A program made the position numbers and the translations under genes. Below, piece after piece: positions 6,467 through 15,716 of a DNA stretch of 64,000 nt. The notes beneath the pieces are model-generated. The model had not been told where the DNA came from and did not search any database. It saw nothing but the letters and a program-made list of their open reading frames with translations. The DNA lies in NCBI GenBank assembly GCA_963768715.1, contig CAVYJC010000003.1:186001-250000 (forward strand). Direction: 5' to 3'. Source of the DNA: DATKEJ01 sp963768715. GTDB taxonomy: Bacteria > Bacteroidota > Rhodothermia > Rhodothermales > DATKEJ01. Within the stretch, counting starts at the first letter, position 1. Every line of letters starts with the position of its first letter.

Positions 6467-7561
6467 ATGAGAGCTCCGATCACGGTGGTCTTCCCACAGT
6501 CGGAGCACGGTAATCCATACCTGGGACTGTTGACGGAAGCCTTGCGCGAAGAGGGCGTTCAAGTAGACTATCTGAGACGAAGGCGCATGCCGTTCGTCTC
6601 AAATTTCAGCAGAAACCGGAGGCCCGAGATCATCCACCTCCAGTGGCAGCACGGGTATTTTCTCGGCCGCAATCTGGCGGACGCTGTCCTTCGCACGGCT
6701 GCTTTCTTTGCTCAGATCCTCACATTGAAAACCCTGGGCGTTTCTTTTGTGTGGACCGTACACAACCTCCTGAACCACGAGAAACGACTTGCACGTTGGG
6801 AACTAGGCGCGTGTCGTCTTCTCGCAAGGATAGTGGATAGACTAGTGGTCCACTGTCCGGCGGCGATGGACGAAGTGGTTCGAACCTACGGCGTCTCGAG
6901 AGAGAAGGTCGTCGTAATTCCCCACGGGCACTATGTGGATCTTTACGGAATGCCGGAAGACAGAACCCTGTCTCGGGCGAGTCTGACTCTGCCTGCCGAA
7001 GAGACCGTCTACCTGTTCTTCGGACAGATTCGGGAATACAAGGGAGTGGACGGACTGTTGGAGACCTTCGTTCGGGCCGAAATGCCCAGTGCCCGCCTCA
7101 TCATCGCCGGAGAACCGAAACCCGAATCACTTGGTCGAAGAATTGCCGACGCGGCGGCAGCCAATCCGCAAATAGACGTGCTGCCGGAACGACTTGACGA
7201 CGACACGCTCAAGCGATTCATCAGCGCGTGCGACGTCGTCGTGCTCCCGTACGTCGATTCGCTGACGTCAGGGGCGAGCATCCTTGCCGCGTCGCTGGCA
7301 CGACCGATCATTGCGCCCAGAATTGGATGCCTGGCAGATCTGCCTGAGTCTTCCGCTATCTTCTATGACGTAGCCCGCCTAACGGGGCTACAAGAAGCGC
7401 TGCGCAGAGCAATGCAATCGCCACTGGATCAAATGGGGTCGGAGGCCAGAGATTTCATCATGCAGTTTCCGTTCTCACGCGTTGCGAGAGAGCTTACCGG
7501 AGTCTATGCCGAGATTCTCGGGACGCGTAACGACGACCAGGCTTCGATCCGGCCCGAGTAG
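6467..7561 (+). CDS. GT4-family glycosyltransferase
   Basis: 364 residues with a two-Rossmann GT-B layout: an N-terminal acceptor half (VVFPQSEHGNPY, then IHLQWQHGY), the interdomain VVIPHGHYVDLYG, and a donor half with YLFFGQIREYKGVDGLLE, LIIAGEPKPE and SACDVVVLPYVDSLTSGAS, where the E-x7-E region of GT4 is replaced by a D/S-rich variant. It resembles the GumK/beta-mannosyl or glucuronosyl branch that acts on lipid-linked intermediates. It is the only rightward gene next to a leftward polysaccharide operon, converging on the last gene of it with a 78-base gap. Confidence 0.82.
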   Translation: MRAPITVVFPQSEHGNPYLGLLTEALREEGVQVDYLRRRRMPFVSNFSRNRRPEIIHLQWQHGYFLGRNLADAVLRTAAFFAQILTLKTLGVSFVWTVHNLLNHEKRLARWELGACRLLARIVDRLVVHCPAAMDEVVRTYGVSREKVVVIPHGHYVDLYGMPEDRTLSRASLTLPAEETVYLFFGQIREYKGVDGLLETFVRAEMPSARLIIAGEPKPESLGRRIADAAAANPQIDVLPERLDDDTLKRFISACDVVVLPYVDSLTSGASILAASLARPIIAPRIGCLADLPESSAIFYDVARLTGLQEALRRAMQSPLDQMGSEARDFIMQFPFSRVARELTGVYAEILGTRNDDQASIRPE

Positions 7562-7639
7562 AGTATGTCCCCCGCCGGTTAGATCGAGACGGGCCACTCG
7601 CGTAGTCTTGCCAACCTTGTCGGAGTGCGGTGGGTGACT

Positions 7640-8710
7640 CTACGAACGGGGGCCCTTCCAGACACGCTGGACCGCCTGCTTTACCCGCTTCAAGGCGAAA
7701 TACGTGGCCGGCAGGTGCCATCGAAGCCGAGTCTTCGGATTATAGTTGATCAAGCCTGCTCGAAACCTGTCGAGTGGATGGCCGACCCACAATGGGTTCG
7801 ATGATACCAATGAAGTGGCCAGGGCCGATTCCCCAGCCTTTGCGAGGCGCCTGATCGTCGACCGCGCTTGAAACACCAGGTAGCGACGAAGTACTGGCCG
7901 AAAACCTTCAGGACAGTTGTCCCAAAGCTGTTGACTATCAAGGAGCGCCGGTTCGGGCGGAAGAACCGGGTCTCTTCGATACATCTCCGAATCTTCGAGG
8001 TGGTACCAGGCCCCCGGACGATCGTCCACGTACACGGGATGATTCAGTAGCACCTGCAGCCAGAAGTAGGCGTCCTCGGCCCACATGCAATTCGGTTTTG
8101 CGTAAAACCCGCCATATCGATCGAAGACAATCTTCCTGCAGAGGGTGGACGACATGGTGCACGCATTCAATGCGCGCTTGAAATCCGCTCCGGACAAGGT
8201 AGTCGACAATCGCCAGATCCCCTTTCTCGTTCCAAAGACGTTAAGGAAATCGTGTGCCGGAGTCCGTTCACTTCCCCTGAGATGTTGTCGAACGACAGCG
8301 GCACATTCGGGGTGGCTCTCGAAGTGATCCATAGACCACGCCAGTTGTCCGGGGAACCACTCGTCGTCGGCGTCAAGGAATGCCAGGATCTGAAAATCCT
8401 TGTCTGCCGCGCCCCGGTTACGCGCGGCTCCAACTCCGGCATTGTCCTGTCTGATCAGCGTGATTCGCTCATCCTCGATGTCTTGCACGATACGGGGCCC
8501 GAGGTCGGTCGAGCCGTCATCGACAACGACAATTTCGTAGTCGGTAAACGACTGCATCAGGACCGACTCTAACGCTCTGCGAACCTGTTTCTCCTTGTTG
8601 AAGAGTGGAATGATCACACCGACTGTAGCGGGCCGCACCAGGGCTGCCGCCTGGCCATCTTGCTCCGTGTACTCTTCCATTTGATGATCGTGTAGCGGTC
8701 GCTGGGGCAC
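7640..8710 (-). CDS. GT2-family glycosyltransferase
   Basis: Family 2 GT-A transferase of up to 356 residues. Visible landmarks: VGVIIPLFNKEKQVRRALES, EIVVVDDGSTD, AARNRG, and the metal-binding FLDADDEW. The C-terminal third is basic and lacks membrane segments. The likely start is internal, at the MEEYTEQDG methionine (about 8680), since the first ten residues lie close to the stop of the upstream gene. Last gene of the leftward wzm-wzt operon; it probably adds one sugar of the repeat unit. Confidence 0.87.
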   Translation of the reverse strand: MPQRPLHDHQMEEYTEQDGQAAALVRPATVGVIIPLFNKEKQVRRALESVLMQSFTDYEIVVVDDGSTDLGPRIVQDIEDERITLIRQDNAGVGAARNRGAADKDFQILAFLDADDEWFPGQLAWSMDHFESHPECAAVVRQHLRGSERTPAHDFLNVFGTRKGIWRLSTTLSGADFKRALNACTMSSTLCRKIVFDRYGGFYAKPNCMWAEDAYFWLQVLLNHPVYVDDRPGAWYHLEDSEMYRRDPVLPPEPALLDSQQLWDNCPEGFRPVLRRYLVFQARSTIRRLAKAGESALATSLVSSNPLWVGHPLDRFRAGLINYNPKTRLRWHLPATYFALKRVKQAVQRVWKGPRS

Positions 8711-8711
8711 A

Positions 8712-9761
8712 CTACGACAGGTTGCGTTTCACGTCAACGGCCGTCGCCGAGACGCAATCGACAAAGGTCGCCACCCTTGCACGCACTCTAACAAAATTGT
8801 TTCGCGCAGCAATCAGTGAAGCCAGTCTTCCGTACTCCCTGTCGAGCGCCAATACCAACAGGCTTCCCTCCATTCCTCGGATCATCGTCCACGGTGAGCG
8901 CAAGAAGAGCCGAACGATCCTAATACTGCTGTGGAGAACAAGGTACAGCCACCCGGCCCACATTCTCGCCCGGTAGCCTCTTGACTCTCGATCGGCATCG
9001 GTCTTCCTGTAAAGCGGAGGAACCCATCCTGCAGCGCCGAATCCGCGGTACAATTTCCGTGCATAGTCCCACGTCAGCTTTCCATCGGAGAGGAAGTGTT
9101 TGAATGTCAAACGATGGTCATACCAAAGTCGCCACCCCGCCAATCCGACTGCGATCACGAGCTCGCTGTCAGCGCCTCCAATCACCTCATTTGCAGTATG
9201 ACCTCCCAAGATCGTACCAAAGCCACAGGACTCCAGCTGTTCCCACGCTTCCTTTCGGATGGTTAGACCGGCTCCCCAGAAGCAGCGGACGGTATCGGTA
9301 ACGTCGCCGTCGATCGGAGCCTGCGGACCTACGGCGTATCCACGCTTAATCGCATCAAACCAGTCTGGCATCTCTCTGCTGGAAACTGCCTCACCTCGAC
9401 TGCCCAGGGCGCCAACCGTCGGATGGGCGGTCATCAGTTCGAGCGTGATCCTGACCCAGGATTCGTCCAACCAGTTGTCGTCGTCGACAAAACAGACCAG
9501 CGGGCCGGCCGCTTCCATGAACCCACGCCTCCGCGCGTTCGCGACGCCGGGTCGACTCTCCCGAACAACGCGCAGTGGGACCGGCCGGTCCGTCCCCCAG
9601 AATTCTACGGCAACCTGCGCCGTATCATCCGTTGAAGCGTTGTCGACGACAATGACTTCCCAGATGTCGTCGGGCGCATTTTGTCTGACAAGGTGCGACA
9701 GTGTGTCGCGCAGCCGATCTGAGCTGTTATAACAGCAAAGGACAATGGATACCTCAATCAT
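8712..9761 (-). CDS. GT2-family glycosyltransferase
   Basis: 349 residues with the GT-A family 2 order: VSIVLCCYNSSDRL, EVIVVDNASTDDT, ANARRRGF, CFVDDDNWLDESW, then a variable acceptor region and a C-terminal part with two hydrophobic, possibly membrane-associated helices (MWAGWLYLVLHSSIRIVRLF). The DDDNW metal site is intact. One base separates its stop from the next gene and 25 bases separate it from glf, so all three are probably translated from one message. Confidence 0.88.
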   Translation of the reverse strand: MIEVSIVLCCYNSSDRLRDTLSHLVRQNAPDDIWEVIVVDNASTDDTAQVAVEFWGTDRPVPLRVVRESRPGVANARRRGFMEAAGPLVCFVDDDNWLDESWVRITLELMTAHPTVGALGSRGEAVSSREMPDWFDAIKRGYAVGPQAPIDGDVTDTVRCFWGAGLTIRKEAWEQLESCGFGTILGGHTANEVIGGADSELVIAVGLAGWRLWYDHRLTFKHFLSDGKLTWDYARKLYRGFGAAGWVPPLYRKTDADRESRGYRARMWAGWLYLVLHSSIRIVRLFLRSPWTMIRGMEGSLLVLALDREYGRLASLIAARNNFVRVRARVATFVDCVSATAVDVKRNLS

Positions 9762-9786
9762 TCATTTTCTCGAGTAGCAGACCTGG

Positions 9787-10950
9787 TCAACGTCGTTGCC
9801 TGGCGGCCGCGCCGACATCTGCCAACGACCCTTCGTCGTGTTGTTTCAGAATTCGGCCGGCCAGCTTCATTGCCCTGCCGATCGCTTGATCCATATCGTA
9901 GTACCGATATTCGCCGAGCCGACCGCAGATCAATAGTTTTGGCATTGGATGGGTTCGCTTTCGGTAGCGCGCATATAGGTCTCGGTTCCTGTCGTCCGGA
10001 AACGGATACTCGTAGCGGTGGGTCAGAGCCGGTGAGCTCGGCGTCTCTCTGGTAATTACAGTGCCCCTTAACTCTGATCGGATCTCCTCCGGCATCATGT
10101 GTTTCCACTCCAAGGTTCGGATGTGGTCTCCGGCTTTGGGACTCGGATTGTTTACCTGTGCGCACGGCTGATAGTATTCCGTACCGGGCAAATAGATGTG
10201 TTCACGGACTTGACCACGATAGGCCAGCCGGCCCAAATCAAATCCAAAGAATTCATCAATCGGCCCGGTGTAGATGAGTTTACGCCGGGCCTTGATGCGG
10301 CTCTGATGAATCTGATAGTCAAGATCGAGTCGAACGTCAATCCCTGCCAGCATCGACTGCATGAATTGGGCGTACCCATCGCGCGGAAGACCCTGGTGCC
10401 GATGTCGGACAAGACGAGTATCGCCGTTCTCCCTGACATCAAAGCGCCTGGCCAACGTGGCTGACAATTCGTTCGCCGGCACGCCCCACTGCTTTTCTGT
10501 GTATCCCTTGACGAATTTCTCATAGACCTTCCGAGGCATCATGCTCAGAGAGGCCTCCTCGAAGTTGGAGGGAACACCCTGGAAGGCCGGTTTCCAGTCG
10601 GATCCAACCGACTGGATTATGTAATCCGAGGAAATCGGCCAATGCTCCAGCCGACCGTCCACCAGGGATTTGAGTCTGGCCTCATATCGGTAGAAGCTCG
10701 AAAAGCGATTCACAAAGCGCCAGATTCGTTCGGACGATGTTCTGAAATAGTGTGGACCGTAGTCGTGAATACGGATACCCGAATCGTGCAGGTGGTCGAA
10801 CACATTCCCGCCTACGTGACTCCGTTTCTCTATCACCAGGACCTGTTGACCTGCATCGGCAAGCATCCGGGCGATGGTGGCACCAGTCAATCCTGATCCC
10901 ACAATTACGTAATCGGCTGTAAGCTCCACGACGCTCAGCTCACAAGACAA
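9787..10950 (-). CDS. glf: UDP-galactopyranose mutase
   Basis: FAD enzyme converting UDP-galactopyranose to UDP-galactofuranose. 387 residues: FAD-binding DYVIVGSGLTGATIARMLA at 13-31, GGNVFDH, the active-site neighbourhood YGPHYFRTS, KGYTEKQWG, the conserved YTGPIDEFFGF, and near the C-terminus GRLGEYRYYDMDQAIGRA. These are all Glf hallmarks. It shows that the exported polysaccharide of this cluster contains galactofuranose. It lies between a sulfotransferase and a GT2 gene. Confidence 0.95.
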   Translation of the reverse strand: MSCELSVVELTADYVIVGSGLTGATIARMLADAGQQVLVIEKRSHVGGNVFDHLHDSGIRIHDYGPHYFRTSSERIWRFVNRFSSFYRYEARLKSLVDGRLEHWPISSDYIIQSVGSDWKPAFQGVPSNFEEASLSMMPRKVYEKFVKGYTEKQWGVPANELSATLARRFDVRENGDTRLVRHRHQGLPRDGYAQFMQSMLAGIDVRLDLDYQIHQSRIKARRKLIYTGPIDEFFGFDLGRLAYRGQVREHIYLPGTEYYQPCAQVNNPSPKAGDHIRTLEWKHMMPEEIRSELRGTVITRETPSSPALTHRYEYPFPDDRNRDLYARYRKRTHPMPKLLICGRLGEYRYYDMDQAIGRAMKLAGRILKQHDEGSLADVGAAARQRR

Positions 10951-11001
10951 TTTGCTGTTCCCTAATCGACGCGGTTGCCTGCAGCAGGCAGTTTCTTCTG
11001 A

Positions 11002-11964
11002 TCATCGCCGCCTCCATCGCGTCAAATCATGGCCGGTGAGCCGCTCGAGCTCTGCCATATCCTCTTGGTAGTAGGCCACCAATTTCTCACGTGTTGGGGC
11101 ATCGAGACGCGGAACCGCCATGTTCATGCGCCTGATCGCAGCTCCGGTACGCTTAAACATCCGTCTTGGCACGGCTTTTCTTACGACACGCTTCAGCCCG
11201 GAATCGACGTTCATTACGTCACGAAGAAGGGTACTCCGAACGGTCCTCCATTTCGTCGGATCGCGAGAGACGTTTGCCTTGATGTTCGAAAACGTCCATG
11301 GCTCTACTCCGAGGAAGGTACAGACTCGATCCATGAAATCAGCCGGATTGGTCAGAAAGTCGTCATAGAGAAGCGTCAGTATCTGCTCTCGTGAGAACAG
11401 CTCGAAATAGCGCTTCAGTTGTTTGGCATAGAGACCGAGTCGTTGATATTGCCAGAAATATGTCCATCCTTTCTCGGCTCGATCCTCCGCTTGCTCCAGA
11501 GCCTGATCAAGCGGAAGACTCTCACGACCATCTCTCAGCATCATCAGATACGCCGAAAAGGCGCGCTCTACCGGATCGCGCAGGACGGCAATCATCTTCA
11601 CATTCGGCAGCATTTCTTTGATTGCACGAGGAGCTGCGGGACTGTAGAGGTAGATATTGCTGGCCTCTCCAACGACAGCAGCCCCTCGACCGGCCTCAAA
11701 CAGTCTTGAGTAATCGTCGAGATTGTTGACGGCGCAAGCTCCGAGAGCGTCCATATCACCTGGTCCCGCGAAGTACAGATCGTGGCCCTGAAGCGCAAAG
11801 AAGGACGGCTCCTTGATGTGGCTCATGAACACGTCCGGGTGGTGACGTAGTTGACGATAGATTGCACTCGTTCCACTCTTGGCGGCACCGATCATGAGGA
11901 AATTCGGCAGGATCATATCCTGGATGGCGGTTTTGTTTCGCGCGCTACCCGGCACGATTTGCAT
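11002..11964 (-). CDS. PAPS-dependent sulfotransferase
   Basis: Transfers sulfate from PAPS, here most likely to a sugar of the polysaccharide. 320 residues with both PAPS-binding motifs: 5'-phosphosulfate loop NFLMIGAAKSGTSAIY and 3'-phosphate site VLRDPVERAFSAYLM around residue 130. The segment HIKEPSFFAL is typical of heparan-type and bacterial carbohydrate sulfotransferases. The start may be the internal methionine at about 11916 (MILPNF), which gives the usual N-terminus. PAPS could be supplied by the sat/cysC gene at 45-46.8 kb. Confidence 0.9.
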   Translation of the reverse strand: MQIVPGSARNKTAIQDMILPNFLMIGAAKSGTSAIYRQLRHHPDVFMSHIKEPSFFALQGHDLYFAGPGDMDALGACAVNNLDDYSRLFEAGRGAAVVGEASNIYLYSPAAPRAIKEMLPNVKMIAVLRDPVERAFSAYLMMLRDGRESLPLDQALEQAEDRAEKGWTYFWQYQRLGLYAKQLKRYFELFSREQILTLLYDDFLTNPADFMDRVCTFLGVEPWTFSNIKANVSRDPTKWRTVRSTLLRDVMNVDSGLKRVVRKAVPRRMFKRTGAAIRRMNMAVPRLDAPTREKLVAYYQEDMAELERLTGHDLTRWRRR

Positions 11965-12119
11965 GGTCGTACCTTCTTTTCTTCGATGTGTTTTGGCTCC
12001 TTCGAATTGCCTCGGTCGGCTCGGACCCGAAACTAACGCACTTCGAGATTTCGAGCCTGACTTCCAATATCGTCACCTGAACGGATCGGCTCAATCTTCG
12101 GACGTATCGACCCGAAACG

Positions 12120-12984
12120 CTATGCCGAGGCCAGGTAGGCCCTGAATGAACGGAAACTATTGTCCAGCTCGTTCTTGATCGCCTCGATTCCATTCGAGCG
12201 AGGTCTGGTGTGCTTCAGCAATCCAGAAAGGGTTTCGTCCCCGCTCAAAGGGACCGGCAGTGCCTCTTCGCCGAAGACCGAGAAGTAATCGCGAAACTTG
12301 TAGCCTCCACCGCGCACGGCATCCGTTAGAAACATCCACGCACTCGGGATGCCGAGAGAGTCAGCCGCAACGATCCCATGGAGCGATGAAGAGAGGATGG
12401 CGCCGCAGCTGTCGATTTCTTCGAGAACAGCCAGCGGATCTCTCTTGACGTCGATGAAAAGGACGTCGTCTTTGTATCTATTGATGATCATAGCGAGCCT
12501 CGGATCATCAATCTCAGCATAGTGCGGAACGATCCCCAACACATACCGCCGCTTCATCCGTCTGGACAGAAGCTCTGACAAAAGCAATCCGGGATCTCCG
12601 AGAACGGTCCCCTCGGGTGCTCCGATCCCGTCGCGAGTCAGCTTGCCCCGTACCGCCCAGATTTTCGCGTTGGTTAGGGGACGATGCATTTCGTTGATCA
12701 AGCCGGATCCCAATATGTGCCCGGAGTAGTCTTGAGGGACGACCTGGAGGATGCTGCCGGTTGACAAGACCTTGGCGTGTTCAATCGAGGCGTGGATCGG
12801 CGTAAAACCGTAGCGTCTGAGCAGCAGCGGCGTAATCAGGTCCCCGAAATTGACGACGGACGTGTACCAGTAGGCTCGTTAGCTTGTTGCCTCGCAGCGT
12901 CCCTTCCAGGTGGCGGGCGGCTATGCCCAACTTGTGCAGGATCCTACCAGTTCCTCTCCGTACCCTTCTCAGCGCGGTTCCCAT
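12120..12984 (-). CDS. Polysaccharide pyruvyl transferase family protein, +1 frameshift near N-terminus
   Basis: Family members add ketal pyruvate from PEP to sugar residues. The long frame (12120-12870) reads YWYTSVVNFGDLITPLLL, GSGLINEMHRP, KIWAVRGKLTRD, LGDPGLLLSEL, LGIVPHYAEIDD and SSSLHGIVAADSLGIPSAW, a clear family pattern. It has no ATG before these residues and meets a TAA just upstream. A 67-codon frame beginning at ATG 12984 leads into it if one base is skipped near 12865, giving a normal-looking protein of about 287 residues. A genuine alternative is a short protein from TTG 12767, but that would lose the conserved N-terminal FGD motif. Confidence 0.75.
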
Positions 12985-13106
12985 GGTGCTTCGTCCTCAT
13001 TTCGACCGTCGCGGCTGCTTCCAACCTCCTCGACGGAACCGGGGTGGAAGTTACCGCGCCCCGTGCAATCGGTCGTGAAATATCTTCCGACACCAGACTG
13101 AGCGTC

Positions 13107-14474
13107 TCAGTCTTTCGAGGTATCGACGACATCCATCGCCGGGGACTCGTATTCGCCTCTGACCTGGCCAGGCAGTTCCCATTCCGCTCTTGCCAGACAC
13201 TTGGTCGAGTGGCTGTCGAGCATCCTTCCCGTCCTGTAGAAATTCGACTTGATCACGTCGATTTCGACCAACCTCTCAAGTTGATCGAGCGTCCTGCCGC
13301 CCGCTGCACAGGCGACGGTCAGGCTGTATTGCCCAGGGGCAAGCGGTAGTGAGTCTACGCGGCACCGAACAGCTCCTTTCGGGGGAATGAACTTCAGATC
13401 ACCGAGTTGGAATCGCGTGCCCAGCCTGAGGATGGATTGATCGTAGGGGTCGGAGAACGTGATCGCGAAGGCTGGATCGAGCAGCCTTTCCGTGTGCTCG
13501 TACTCGACGAGAATCTGAATCGACTGACCGGCACGGATACTCGGAATCGGACGGCCCGCCTCGTCCATGATTTGGAACTTGCTCAGAACCGGCGTCAGTC
13601 CCCTGCCGCGTTCAATGCTTTTCAGATCATCCTGCTCGCCGTTCTCGCCTCGCGCCAGATCCAGGTACGACGAAATCGCCTCTTGGGTCGGTGAATCGGT
13701 GTGTATCCGGCCCTCTGTAATAACAAGGGTGCGCTTACACAGTCTCTCGATTGCAGCAAGATTGTGACTAACGAACAGGACGGTCCGGCCTTCCTTCGCC
13801 ACCGCATCCATCCTACCGAGACATTTTCGCTGAAACTGGAGATCCCCAACGGCCAGCACTTCATCGACAAGAAGTATTTCCGGCTCGAGATGGGCAGCCA
13901 CCGAAAAGGCCAGGCGGACCTTCATCCCAGATGAATACCATTTGACTGGAGTATCGAAGAATCGCTCCACGCCTGAAAAATCGACGATTTCGTCCAGCTT
14001 GTCGTCGATTTCCTTCTTCCTCATTCCGTGAATGGTCCCATTCAAATAGACGTTTTCTCGACCGGTCAGCTCCCCATGAAACCCGGTTCCCACTTCCAAG
14101 AGGCTCGACACGCGTCCTGCCATTTCCGCAAAGCCGAATGTCGGTGCGGTAATGCGCGAGAGGATTTTGAGAAGGGTGCTCTTGCCGGCGCCGTTTCGTC
14201 CGACGATGCCGACGATCTCACCCTCGCCTACCTCGAACGAGATGTCCCGCAGCGCCCATATGACGTCGTCCTCGTCGCCGTCGTCAGAAAACGAGGTCAA
14301 GCTCTTGAGCCGCCGGTAGTTATTTATCGGCGACCTGACCCACGACGCGATTGCACCTACGAGCGTGTCGCTCCGCTGGCGTTGGACGCCGATCCGGTAG
14401 AGCTTACTGACATTGTCAACGAGAATAGCTGGGTGACTCACGCGAAAAGACCTCCGGTCAAATAGTCGCGGCAT
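13107..14474 (-). CDS. wzt: ABC transporter ATP-binding protein, Wzt type, with C-terminal glycan-binding domain
   Basis: Drives export of a lipid-linked polysaccharide together with the permease next door. Residues about 60-290 are the ATPase: Walker A GRNGAGKST, signature YSSGMKVRLAFS, Walker B ILLVDEVLAVGD and the switch VSHNLAAIERL. Residues about 310-430 are a beta-rich extension like the Wzt C-terminal domain, which in E. coli O8/O9a recognises the non-reducing end of the finished chain. That fits an exporter reading terminal modifications such as those made by the neighbouring pyruvyl- and sulfotransferase. A GTG start at residue 12 is possible. It starts 27 bases after the permease gene. 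Confidence 0.93.
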   Translation of the reverse strand: MPRLFDRRSFRVSHPAILVDNVSKLYRIGVQRQRSDTLVGAIASWVRSPINNYRRLKSLTSFSDDGDEDDVIWALRDISFEVGEGEIVGIVGRNGAGKSTLLKILSRITAPTFGFAEMAGRVSSLLEVGTGFHGELTGRENVYLNGTIHGMRKKEIDDKLDEIVDFSGVERFFDTPVKWYSSGMKVRLAFSVAAHLEPEILLVDEVLAVGDLQFQRKCLGRMDAVAKEGRTVLFVSHNLAAIERLCKRTLVITEGRIHTDSPTQEAISSYLDLARGENGEQDDLKSIERGRGLTPVLSKFQIMDEAGRPIPSIRAGQSIQILVEYEHTERLLDPAFAITFSDPYDQSILRLGTRFQLGDLKFIPPKGAVRCRVDSLPLAPGQYSLTVACAAGGRTLDQLERLVEIDVIKSNFYRTGRMLDSHSTKCLARAEWELPGQVRGEYESPAMDVVDTSKD

Positions 14475-14501
14475 CCGTACGGAAACGGTGCCTGAAAGTT
14501 G

Positions 14502-15356
14502 TCAGGCCACATCAGCAAAGTACCTTTCAGTGCGCTGGAAGTAGAGAAGTCCCGTCAGAAGCAAAACCGTCGCGCCGATGGAACCCATTCCAATCAGATC
14601 CCAGGGGATGGTCGTCGTCCCAAGAAGAGAGGCTCTAAAACCCTCGATTACGCCGGCCATCGGATAAAGACCGTAGGCCAGGCGCAGTGCCGGAGCCCAC
14701 TTGGAACCCGTTTCTGTGATCAATGATACGGGCCAAACCACCGGTGCAGCATACATCATCACCTGCACGATAAAAGATATTGCCTGCCTGAGATCCCTGA
14801 ATAATATGGCCATCGTGGAGAGCCATAGGCCTACGCCGGCCGCCGTACAGATCATGATCAGAAGGCACACGGGAAGTATCAGAGCGGCGCTCGATGGTAG
14901 CATCCCGAACCACAGCATCATGCCCAAGAGTATGACGAACGAAATGACGAAGTCCACCAGTCCCCCGAAAACGGGTGCCAGAGGGATCGCCAACCGAGGG
15001 AAGTACACCTTCGTAAGCATGCTCGCGTTGGTGACGAGGCTTTGCGTCGACTCTGTCACGGCACTGGAAAAGTAGGTCCATGGGACAAGGGCGGCAAAGC
15101 TGAATATGGGATAGGGCACACCGTCGCTGGGTACTTTAGCAAGCTTGCCGAAAATCACTGAAAAGATGATCATGCTGGTCACGGGACGGATTATCGCCCA
15201 GCCAAGACCCAGGACCGTCTGTTTGTAGCGAACCCTTACGTCTCTCAATGAGAGGAACCAGAAGAGGTCGCGGTACGCAACCAATTCTTTCCAGTTGACC
15301 AGTTTCCAGTCCTTCGCAGGCTGGACGCGAATTACCGACACGTCTCGATCGCTCAT
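14502..15356 (-). CDS. wzm: ABC-2 type polysaccharide export permease, Wzm type
   Basis: 284 residues, six predicted membrane helices, starting with the soluble segment VNWKELVAYRDLFWFLSLRDVRVRYKQT, the pattern seen in TagG/Wzm permeases. Further landmarks are LGLGWAIIRPVTSMIIFSVIFG and the final RTERYFADV. It forms the channel for the polysaccharide, powered by Wzt encoded next. It is the first gene of the leftward operon running to 7640. Confidence 0.93.
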   Translation of the reverse strand: MSDRDVSVIRVQPAKDWKLVNWKELVAYRDLFWFLSLRDVRVRYKQTVLGLGWAIIRPVTSMIIFSVIFGKLAKVPSDGVPYPIFSFAALVPWTYFSSAVTESTQSLVTNASMLTKVYFPRLAIPLAPVFGGLVDFVISFVILLGMMLWFGMLPSSAALILPVCLLIMICTAAGVGLWLSTMAILFRDLRQAISFIVQVMMYAAPVVWPVSLITETGSKWAPALRLAYGLYPMAGVIEGFRASLLGTTTIPWDLIGMGSIGATVLLLTGLLYFQRTERYFADVA

Positions 15357-15716
15357 TTATATCCCTTCAATCTCTGTCCCATCGGGCATTCCGAACTGAC
15401 GTAAGAGCGCAGCATGTGCGCTAAATGCCGCGCGCATTTGTTTTGCTTGGAGGCCCGGGGTTGATGCCGCATCGTTCAATTCCCCCGAAGCATACGACTA
15501 TTCCCTTTGATTTGTCGCACCGGTCAGGAGGTGGAAAATACGCAAGTCGTGTCACCCAGTCGAGTTCGCGTTTGACAGCCGCTGCCGAATGTCTGGCGCA
15601 GACGTTTGCCATGCGGTCCGTCTCGACAAGACCTCAGCGTTGTGCTTACATTTAATATTTGTGCGGCGCTAAGATAAACCGTCAGCAGTGGTCCTAAACA
15701 AGTTTGTATTCAGATC
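15357..15716. other. Divergent intergenic region between wzm and the CstB-like gene
   Basis: 360 bases without a credible gene; the short frames inside have no family features. It must hold the promoters of the leftward polysaccharide operon and the rightward sulfur genes. A TTTAATATTTG stretch at about 15651-15661 is close to the Bacteroidota -7 element but not an exact match, and I see no strong operator palindrome. Confidence 0.4.

Noticed and set aside
6293..6562. Leftward 89-codon frame upstream of the first GT4
   Set aside because: It overlaps 96 bases of a well-supported gene, has no motif I recognise and its first half is antisense-like; kept only as a remote possibility.
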